From an uncultured Myxococcales bacterium (GTDB lineage Bacteria; Myxococcota_A; UBA9042; DTJE01), in assembly GCA_903847405.1 (NCBI GenBank), contig CAINDP010000023.1:1-40240 (forward strand): a stretch of DNA of 40,240 nucleotides. Direction: 5' to 3'. Below, piece after piece: positions 23,968 through 30,724 of this stretch; the stretch's first letter is position 1, and each line of letters opens with the position of its first letter. The notes beneath the pieces are model-generated. The model was not told the origin of the DNA. It did not search any database and saw nothing but the letters and a program-made list of their open reading frames with translations. The position numbers and the translations under genes are program-made.

Positions 23968-26892
23968 CTACTCCCCGTCCAGGATCCCCTGCAGGTAGGC
24001 GCGCGGGTCCTGGGCCAGCGGCGACACGACGCATGACGGGCCCTGGCCCGACAGCGTCCCCGGGGGACCCTCGATCGTCCAGGCCCCCGCCTGGGTCGCC
24101 GTCACGTGCGTGAATCCCCAGGCCGTCGGGTCCGTCGGCACCAGGTCCAGCGCCCACGGCCCGCCCTCGGCCAGCCCGGGGTAGGTCGCCGTCGCGTCGG
24201 GGTGCAGCAGCACGAACTGGTTGACCGGCGGGAACGTGAAGCCCGAATCGCCCGCCTCCATCGGGAAGCTGAACGCGACCGGGTACGGCGCCGTGGAAAA
24301 GTCGAAGGGGAACGTCCGCGCCGGATCGGTGTACAGCTCGGTCGCGACGATCCCGAACCAGTCGTCCCGGCAGGTCCGGCGTTCCACCCGCGACACCATG
24401 CCCAGGACGTCGCGCGGCACCCGCAGCGCCACCACGCCGGCCGGCCCCCGCAGCGCCGTTTCCAGCGTGCGCGCCTGCTTGATCACCAGGCGCTCCGGGT
24501 CCTGCACGCCGTCGGCCCGGGTGGGCCATCCGGCCGCCATCCGCTTGAACTCCACGTCCAGCGTGATCGTGGACATCGCGAACCCGGGGCCCTTCACGGC
24601 CTCGCGGGCCGCGTTGCGCACGTCCATCCACCGCTGTGCCAGCGGCGCCAGGCGCTCCAGCAGCCCCGTCAGTTCCCCGTCCGTCAGCAGCCACGTCCCC
24701 GCAGCCACCTCGCTGGACGACTGCGTGCGCTGCACCGCGACGGCGCCCGTCCCGGTCCGGCGCACCACGTCGATTTCCGGCGACGCCGTGGAACCGGCGG
24801 GCGGGTTGGTGACGCTCAGGAAGCCCTTCTGGGCGTTCACGGTCATCGTGTGCAGGTCGCCGTCGGCCCGGCGCACGATTTCCAGCATCAGCACGCCGTT
24901 CGCCAGTTCCTTGTCGTCGGTGAACACCGGGTGGACCGCGATGCCCATGCGGCCGTCCAGGTGGGCGATGCCGGCGTTCTCGCGTTCGTCGAAGGCGCTG
25001 GCCAGCCAGTAGGTCGCCCACACCTGCTTGACGGTTTCCTCGATCGTCTTGGCGCGATCCTTCGGGTCCGCCTGTTCCTCGGGGTACAGGTAGGCGGTGT
25101 GCGATTCGTACAGGCCCGCGCCGCCGAAGCCCTCCACGTCCTCGGCCGTGGACGACGACCGGAACCGCAGGCCCTGGGCGTGCGACAGGAACGCGAACCG
25201 CTGGCGCAGGGCGTCCGTGATGCGCGCCAGGGTCCCGGCATCCATCGGCGCGTCCCGGACCATCCGGCGCACGCCGCCGGCCGCCACGGCGTCGCCCAGG
25301 GCCGTGCCCACCGGGCGGACCACGTCGAAGGCCGCCAGCACGCTGGCAGCGGCCGCGCACCCGGCGAACCGCGTCAGGAACGCGTCGCGTCCCTCCAGCA
25401 CCAGGGCGCGGACGCGGGCGTCCTGCCGGAACTTTTCGTCCGCCAGGATCGTGTCCAGCGGCGGCGCCAGCGACGCCAGGTGCTGCGCGTAGCCCTTCAC
25501 GGTCAGCGCGAACGGCCGGTCGGGCAGCTCGATGCCCAGGGCGTCTCGCAGCCCCAGGAAGCCCGCCGACTTGCCGCCCAGCAGCGGCACCAGCCCCGGC
25601 ATCTGTTCCAGCCCCACGGACGTCAGGTCGAACGTCTCGGGCGCGTCGGCCAGGTCCGCCGGGACCAGCGGATCCACGTGGATCCGGCCCAGCAGGTCCG
25701 TGTACTGCTCCCATTCGCGGTTGCAGGGATTCGAGGGGGTCGACGTCACGCGGTCGCAGTTCGTCGCTTCCCGCAGTTCCACGCCGTCCTCGGTCACGCG
25801 GACGATGATCGGGGTCCGGTAGTAGGCCCACGTGGCGATGTCCTCGCGCGTGGCGAGGCCCGCGACATAGGCGTTCGGGGTGCCGCGCGACTTCGCCAGG
25901 ATCCCGATGTGCGCCAGCGGGGTCTGGGGCACGGCCGTCAGGATGGCGGCCACGGGCGGCAGGTCGTCGGGGATTTCCTCCAGGACCAGCACGTCGGTCG
26001 GCCGAGGCAGGGCGCAATTGACGCCCCCCTTCGGAACCACCAGCACGCGCCCGGCGGCGATCCCGGGGTTGTAGCCCCGGACGTCCCCGGCGACGACCAG
26101 GTCCTTCGTGGCAACGACGCGGTCGCCATAGGGGCTGCCCGTCGCCTTCAGTTCCGCCGCCAGGTCTTCCTGGCCTGCGCCCTTCACCAGCCACGCCAGT
26201 CGGGGTCCGACCTCGGGCGGCAGGACCGACGCCAGGATCTCGAAGTATCGGATCAGGGTCGGGATGGTGGGCACGTCCAGGAACTCCAGTTCCAGCAGCC
26301 ACAGTTCGCCGGACGCCGGGCGCTTCAGGTTCGGGTTGAAGTGCTGGATGGTCCCGGTCGCGAAGAAGCGGTCCGACCCGAAGCAGAGGTCGTAGAAGTG
26401 CCCGGAGTACAGCCGGTGGCCTTCGTTGACCCAGCCGAGGTCCAGCGGCAGGTCCACCCGGTTCTTTGCCCAGACCACGATGTCCGCGATCGTGGCGAAC
26501 GACAGGCCCGCTTCCGGCGGGTAGTCGTAGCCCGCGATCGACTGTCCGTTCAGCAGCCTGAACCAGGACCACTCGTCGTGCATCGCGTAGAAGCCCGGTT
26601 CCTCGAAGTGGACGTCGGGCGCCGTTTCCCCGAAGCCGCGGATGACGAACTTCACCGCCGCGGGGTCCTGGGCGGCGCCCGCGTAGGCCAGGAAGTCGGC
26701 CACGGTCGCGAACCGCGGCACGGTGTGGTCGTCGAAGGCGGTCGATCCGTCGGGCGCGTCCGTGCGATCGTCCGCGGCATCGGCGGTGATGTCACCGGGC
26801 AGGTCGTACCCGGGCGCCGCGCTGTCGGGACAGGCGGTCGCCGCCAGGAGGATCGCCGCCAGGGCCGCCCGGGTGAATCCACGCATCGTCAA
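23968..26892 (-). CDS. PEP/pyruvate-dikinase-like lipoprotein with permuted domains
   Basis: The 974-residue product starts with a lipoprotein signal (AALAAILLAATAC, Cys21, Pro at +2). A large domain of unknown family fills about 60-260. Residues about 280-375 resemble the swivelling phosphohistidine domain of PEP-utilising enzymes, with candidate His328 in TPLAHIGILAKSRGTP. From about 435 to 815 comes a PPDK-N/ATP-grasp domain: GGKSAGFLGL (Lys441), LRFRSSSTAEDVEGFGGAGL (576-595), an Asp-x-Glu near 779-781 and VIKQAR (803-808), the usual end of that domain. In PPDK and PEP synthase the order is the reverse; plant glucan water dikinases have this order. TTG 26892 is used because GAGG is seven bases upstream; ATG 26886 is an alternative. 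Export would place an ATP-using fold outside the cytoplasm, so a non-catalytic or binding role is possible. Confidence 0.8.
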   Translation of the reverse strand: MTMRGFTRAALAAILLAATACPDSAAPGYDLPGDITADAADDRTDAPDGSTAFDDHTVPRFATVADFLAYAGAAQDPAAVKFVIRGFGETAPDVHFEEPGFYAMHDEWSWFRLLNGQSIAGYDYPPEAGLSFATIADIVVWAKNRVDLPLDLGWVNEGHRLYSGHFYDLCFGSDRFFATGTIQHFNPNLKRPASGELWLLELEFLDVPTIPTLIRYFEILASVLPPEVGPRLAWLVKGAGQEDLAAELKATGSPYGDRVVATKDLVVAGDVRGYNPGIAAGRVLVVPKGGVNCALPRPTDVLVLEEIPDDLPPVAAILTAVPQTPLAHIGILAKSRGTPNAYVAGLATREDIATWAYYRTPIIVRVTEDGVELREATNCDRVTSTPSNPCNREWEQYTDLLGRIHVDPLVPADLADAPETFDLTSVGLEQMPGLVPLLGGKSAGFLGLRDALGIELPDRPFALTVKGYAQHLASLAPPLDTILADEKFRQDARVRALVLEGRDAFLTRFAGCAAAASVLAAFDVVRPVGTALGDAVAAGGVRRMVRDAPMDAGTLARITDALRQRFAFLSHAQGLRFRSSSTAEDVEGFGGAGLYESHTAYLYPEEQADPKDRAKTIEETVKQVWATYWLASAFDERENAGIAHLDGRMGIAVHPVFTDDKELANGVLMLEIVRRADGDLHTMTVNAQKGFLSVTNPPAGSTASPEIDVVRRTGTGAVAVQRTQSSSEVAAGTWLLTDGELTGLLERLAPLAQRWMDVRNAAREAVKGPGFAMSTITLDVEFKRMAAGWPTRADGVQDPERLVIKQARTLETALRGPAGVVALRVPRDVLGMVSRVERRTCRDDWFGIVATELYTDPARTFPFDFSTAPYPVAFSFPMEAGDSGFTFPPVNQFVLLHPDATATYPGLAEGGPWALDLVPTDPTAWGFTHVTATQAGAWTIEGPPGTLSGQGPSCVVSPLAQDPRAYLQGILDGE

Positions 26893-27031
26893 GGTCGCAC
26901 CTCGCGCCCACCGGGGGCCTTCACACCTTCATGAACCAGGCCATTCTAGCGGGTTGTCGTTGCAGATTCCTCCGCTCCTTGACCTTCGGTCCTTCCCACC
27001 CCACCGTGTCCCCGGACCTCAGGGAGTTGCC

Positions 27032-28315
27032 ATGCCCCCCCTTCCCCACGTCGTGATCCTGGGTGGCGGCTTCGGGGGCCTGACTGCGGCCAAGGCCCTG
27101 CGCCGCGCGCCGGTCCGGGTGACGCTGATCGACCGGCGGAACCACCACCTGTTCCAGCCCCTGCTGTACCAGGCGGCGACGTCGGCCCTGGCCATACCGG
27201 ACATCGCCGCCCCGATCCGGCACATCCTCCGGGCCCAGTTGAACACCACCGTCCTGATGGCCGAGGCGACCGCGGTGGACGTCGCGGGCCGCCGCGTCCT
27301 GCTGGCCGACGGCGAGGTCCCCTACGACCGCCTGATCATCGCCACGGGGGTGACCCACAACTACTTCGGCCATGACGAATGGGCGGTCCACGCCCCCGGG
27401 ATGAAGACCGTCGAGGACGCCCTGGAGGTGCGCAGGCGGACCCTGCTGGCCTTCGAGGCCGCCGAGCGGGAGGCCGATCCGGAACGCCGTCGCCCGTGGC
27501 TGACCTTCGTCATCATCGGGGGCGGGCCCACGGGCGTCGAGCTGGCCGGGGCCCTGGCCGAAATCGCCACCCGGACGCTGGCCCGGGACTTCCGCAATTT
27601 CGACCCCCGGACCGCCCGCGTCGTGTTGTTCGAAGGGGGGCCGCGGATCCTGCCGACGTTCCCCGAGTCGCTTTCCGACGAGGCCCGCCGTCGCCTGGAG
27701 CGCCTGGGCGTCGAGGTCCGGACCGGCTGCACCGTGACCTGCGTGGATGGAACGGGCGTCGATGCGGACGGGCAGCGCCTGGAAGCCCGCACCGTGTTGT
27801 GGGCCGCGGGCGTGGCCGCGTCGTCCCTGGGTCGCACGCTGGGGGTGCCCCTGGACCGCGCCGGCCGTGTCCAGGTTCAGCCGACCCTGGCCCTCCCGGG
27901 TCACCCGGAGGTCTTCGTCGTGGGCGACCTGGCGGCCGTGCAGTCCGACGGCGAGGCGGTCCCCGGCGTCGCCCCCGCGGCCATCCAGGGCGGGCGCCAC
28001 GTGGCGCGAAACATCCTCCGGGACCTTCGGGGCGAACCCCTCCTGCCGTTCCGCTACCGCGACAAGGGGGCGCTGGCCGAGATCGGGACCCACGCGGCGG
28101 TCGCATCCTTCGCCGGCGGCCGCCTGCGCTTTTCCGGGATGTTCGCCTGGGTCCTCTGGCTGCTGGTCCACCTCCTGTTCCTGATCGGCTTCCGCAACCG
28201 CCTGGTGGTCCTGTTCCAGTGGGCCTGGGCCTACCTGACCTTCCAGCGCACCGCCCGCGTGATCCTCGCCTACGATCCGGGACGGCGCGACGTGCCGACA
28301 TCCCGGCCCTCTTGA
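27032..28315 (+). CDS. ndh: type II NADH:quinone oxidoreductase
   Basis: The 427-residue flavoprotein passes electrons from NADH to quinone without pumping protons, at the inner face of the membrane. The FAD-binding GxGxxG is at residues 11-16 (ILGGGFGGL) and the NADH-binding GGGPTGVELAG at 163-173. The second FAD contact is VVGDLA (296-301), and the quinone-site region is APAAIQGGRHVARNI (Gln319). The C-terminal 60 residues include a hydrophobic, aromatic membrane-anchoring stretch (about 370-405) typical of NDH-2. ATG 27032 follows GGAG by five bases. It is divergent from the dikinase-like gene. The gene symbol rests on family recognition, not on a specific orthologue. Confidence 0.92.
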   Translation: MPPLPHVVILGGGFGGLTAAKALRRAPVRVTLIDRRNHHLFQPLLYQAATSALAIPDIAAPIRHILRAQLNTTVLMAEATAVDVAGRRVLLADGEVPYDRLIIATGVTHNYFGHDEWAVHAPGMKTVEDALEVRRRTLLAFEAAEREADPERRRPWLTFVIIGGGPTGVELAGALAEIATRTLARDFRNFDPRTARVVLFEGGPRILPTFPESLSDEARRRLERLGVEVRTGCTVTCVDGTGVDADGQRLEARTVLWAAGVAASSLGRTLGVPLDRAGRVQVQPTLALPGHPEVFVVGDLAAVQSDGEAVPGVAPAAIQGGRHVARNILRDLRGEPLLPFRYRDKGALAEIGTHAAVASFAGGRLRFSGMFAWVLWLLVHLLFLIGFRNRLVVLFQWAWAYLTFQRTARVILAYDPGRRDVPTSRPS

Positions 28316-28341
28316 CCCTGCCCCGGAACCGATCCGATACT
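28312..28341 (+). promoter_or_regulatory. promoter of the 28404 gene
   Basis: TTGACC (28312-28317), overlapping the ndh stop codon, and GATACT (28336-28341) are 18 bases apart. RNA would begin near 28348, about 55 bases before the ATG at 28404. Confidence 0.6.
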
Positions 28342-28403
28342 CGCTTCCGCAAGGGATCATGGGACGATCACGGCGCCACGACCGCGCTGAAAAGGGGGGG
28401 ATC

Positions 28404-29183
28404 ATGCTTCGCCGCACGGGAATGCTGTTCGCGATCCTGGGATGCCTGGCCGCGGCGCCGGGGGCCTTCGCCCAGTGCCTGGACGGCGACGCCGGCCCCG
28501 TCGAGTTCAAGGGCGCCATCAAGATGGTGAAGTACCAGCCGGACAACGGCGGGAAGCCCGAGGACTGCCGGCTGATGGTCCTGGACCAGCAGACCTGCAT
28601 CCGCAGCCAGATCCTGGGAGGCAAGCGGTTGATCCGCGAGGTTCAACTGCTGCCCGGGACCGCCTCCGCGAAGCTGCCCGCGACCGGCCGGTTCGTCGCG
28701 TTCGGCACCCTGGCCGCATCGCCCTGCCGCGACCTCGCCCTGGAGGTTTCCGCGGTCTCGGCGTTCGCCGCGGAGTCCCCTTCCGCATCGAAGGCCGGCA
28801 ACCCGCCGCCGCCTCCGCCTCCGCCCGGCGCCCGCAAGTCGGTGCGGCTGGGGTACGGCGGGCCGGACAAGGTGATCACCAAGATGGACACCTGGAACTC
28901 GCCGGTCCGGAAGGCGCTGCTGGGCCTGGGCATGACCCCGACCCGCGTCGAGTTCTACCGCGAGGGCACGTACCCGGTGTTCTTCGTGAAGGAGGACAAG
29001 GCGTTCGTCCCGCTGCTGCGCCTGCAGCAGACCGATCCCGAGGCCGCCGACGTCAAGGCCAAGGCGCTGCTGACCGCCAACGCCGGTGCCCCCTATGAAC
29101 TGGTCACCGACGGCGACCGGTTCCGCTATGACGGCGACCGCGCGTCGTTCGGGCGGGGCTTCGAGGTGGTGTTCGAGGAGTAG
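28404..29183 (+). CDS. secreted two-part protein with poly-proline linker
   Basis: I do not recognise the family. The 259-residue product has a clear signal peptide (MLRRTGMLFAILGCLAAAPGAFAQ, cut after GAFA). A first domain of about 100 residues contains four cysteines. A Ser/Ala-rich stretch ends in eight consecutive prolines (about 134-141), and a second domain of about 115 residues (from VRLGYGGPDKVI) has no cysteine. The proline run is probably a stiff spacer between two folded units. ATG 28404 is chosen from the signal peptide and a G-run five bases upstream; an in-frame upstream extension would have no signal. It is expressed from its own promoter after ndh. Location: periplasm or outside. 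Confidence 0.65.
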   Translation: MLRRTGMLFAILGCLAAAPGAFAQCLDGDAGPVEFKGAIKMVKYQPDNGGKPEDCRLMVLDQQTCIRSQILGGKRLIREVQLLPGTASAKLPATGRFVAFGTLAASPCRDLALEVSAVSAFAAESPSASKAGNPPPPPPPPGARKSVRLGYGGPDKVITKMDTWNSPVRKALLGLGMTPTRVEFYREGTYPVFFVKEDKAFVPLLRLQQTDPEAADVKAKALLTANAGAPYELVTDGDRFRYDGDRASFGRGFEVVFEE

Positions 29184-29189
29184 GCGCCG

Positions 29190-29218
29190 TTGACGCCTCC
29201 CCCCCGCGCCGCTAGTCT
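29190..29218 (+). promoter_or_regulatory. promoter of the NfeD-SPFH gene pair
   Basis: TTGACG (29190-29195) and TAGTCT (29213-29218) are separated by exactly 17 bases. RNA would start near 29225, ahead of GGAGGG (29238-29243) and the GTG at 29248. Confidence 0.68.
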
Positions 29219-29247
29219 TGGCTCGCTGGGCGACCTCGGAGGGTTCG

Positions 29248-29706
29248 GTGGACGGGGACTGGATGAATGCGTGGTGGGTCTGGGTCGCGGCCGGCCTGGT
29301 GCTGCTGGTCCTGGAAATCGTGACCCCCGGCCTGGTCCTGATGTTCTTCGGCGCGGCGGCGGTGCTGATCGGGATGGTGCTGGCGACCGGCGTCGAAATG
29401 CCGCCCTGGGCCACGCTGCTGGCCTTTTCGGTCCTTTCGATCGCGTTGCTGCTGGGCTTCCGTGGGCCCCTGATGCGTCGCATGGGCAACCGGCCGGGCG
29501 ATCCGCCCCGGATCGATCGGCTGGAGGACGAGGTGGCGACGGCCCTGGAGGACATCGCCCCGGGCGCCGTCGGGCGCGCCGAACTGCGCGGCACGACCTG
29601 GAGCGCCCGGAACGTGGACGAATTCGTGATCCCGAACGGTTGCCGATGCCGCGTCGTCCGGTTGGACGGCCTGACCCTCTACGTGACCCGCGAGACGGCC
29701 GCCTGA
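29248..29706 (+). CDS. NfeD-like membrane protein
   Basis: The 152-residue protein has two or three tightly packed N-terminal membrane segments (about 7-70) and a soluble C-terminal domain (about 90-150). That domain has the OB-fold pattern of short NfeD proteins (GAVGRAELRGTTWSARN, then IPNGCRCRVVRLDGLTLYV). NfeD proteins partner with SPFH/stomatin proteins, and the stomatin gene indeed follows after 24 bases. The pair is thought to organise membrane microdomains and protein quality control. The GTG at 29248 is preferred over ATG 29263 because GGAGG is five bases upstream. Confidence 0.9.
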   Translation: MDGDWMNAWWVWVAAGLVLLVLEIVTPGLVLMFFGAAAVLIGMVLATGVEMPPWATLLAFSVLSIALLLGFRGPLMRRMGNRPGDPPRIDRLEDEVATALEDIAPGAVGRAELRGTTWSARNVDEFVIPNGCRCRVVRLDGLTLYVTRETAA

Positions 29707-29730
29707 CGGAAGTCCGCAACGGAGGACCCC

Positions 29731-30666
29731 ATGGAAGCCCCCCTGATCGTGTTCGGCGTCCTGGCGCTGCTGGTCATCGTGATCCTGTTCAAGACCGCGG
29801 TCGTGGTGCCCCAGCAGAACGCGTTCGTGGTGGAGCGCCTGGGCAAGTACCACGCCACGATGGAGGCGGGCTTCCACGTCCTGCTGCCCTTCGTGGACGT
29901 CATCCGGTACCGGCACCTGCTGAAGGAGCGGGCCATCGACATCCCCGAGCAGGTCTGCATCACGCGGGACAACGTCCAGGTCGGCGTGGACGGCGTGCTG
30001 TACCTGAAGGTGATGAACGCCGACAAGGCGTCCTACGGCGTGTCCGACTACGTGTACGCCATGATGCAGTTGGCCCAGACGACGCTGCGCTCCGAGGTGG
30101 GCAAGATCGACCTGGACAAGACGTTCGAGGAACGGACGCACATCAACAGCCAGGTGGTCCAGGAACTGGACAAGGCGTCGGAGTCCTGGGGCGTCAAGGT
30201 GCTGCGCTACGAGATCAAGAACATCACGCCGCCGCACGACGTGCTGGCCGCCATGGAAAAGCAGATGCGGGCCGAGCGGGAGAAGCGCGCGGTCATCCTG
30301 ACCTCCGAAGGCGCCCGCGACGCGGCAATCAACAATGCCGACGGCGCCAAGCAGCAGGTCATCAAGGCGTCGGAGGCGTCCCGCCAGCAGAAGATCAACG
30401 ATGCCGAGGGCCAGGCGGCGGCAATCCTGGCCGTGGCGACCGCGACCGCGGAAGGCATCAAGAAGGTCGGCGAAACGATCCGCGGGCCCGGCGGCATGGA
30501 GGCCGTGCAACTGCGCGTTGCCGAGCAGTACCTGATGAAGTTCGGCGAACTGGCCCAGGCCAGCAGCACGACGCTGGTGATCCCGGCCAACGTCGCGGAC
30601 GTCGCGTCGATGGTCACGATGGCGATGAACTTCGTCCAGAAGGCGAAGGGCCCGACCGCCACCTGA
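29731..30666 (+). CDS. SPFH/band-7 (stomatin-like, QmcA-type) protein
   Basis: The 311-residue protein has a single N-terminal membrane segment (about 5-25) and an SPFH domain with the family's VVPQQNAFVVERLGKYH opening and DNVQVGVDGVLYLKV core (about 28-190). A long charged helical region follows (about 195-260, ERE/KR-rich, coiled-coil), then a short C-terminal tail. Such proteins form large ring or cage oligomers on the membrane and often regulate the FtsH protease. GGAGG lies four to five bases before the ATG. It is co-transcribed with the NfeD gene. The Ca2+-ATPase gene begins about 58 bases downstream on the same strand. Confidence 0.93.
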   Translation: MEAPLIVFGVLALLVIVILFKTAVVVPQQNAFVVERLGKYHATMEAGFHVLLPFVDVIRYRHLLKERAIDIPEQVCITRDNVQVGVDGVLYLKVMNADKASYGVSDYVYAMMQLAQTTLRSEVGKIDLDKTFEERTHINSQVVQELDKASESWGVKVLRYEIKNITPPHDVLAAMEKQMRAEREKRAVILTSEGARDAAINNADGAKQQVIKASEASRQQKINDAEGQAAAILAVATATAEGIKKVGETIRGPGGMEAVQLRVAEQYLMKFGELAQASSTTLVIPANVADVASMVTMAMNFVQKAKGPTAT

Positions 30667-30712
30667 TTCGTCGGCATCCACGAACGGGTTCCTTTCTGCG
30701 GCCGGTCCGGTG

Positions 30713-30718
30713 GATAAT
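30713..30718 (+). promoter_or_regulatory. -10-like box close to the Ca2+-ATPase start codon
   Basis: GATAAT ends seven bases before the ATG at 30725, exactly where a -10 box would sit for a transcript beginning on the start codon. No good -35 is seen, and the gene may instead be read from the NfeD promoter. Confidence 0.35.
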
Positions 30719-30724
30719 CGCCGG

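Noticed and set aside
24106-26934. Plus-strand frame of about 940 codons opposite the dikinase-like gene
   Set aside because: Arg/His/Gln-rich mirror of a real gene; no start signal.
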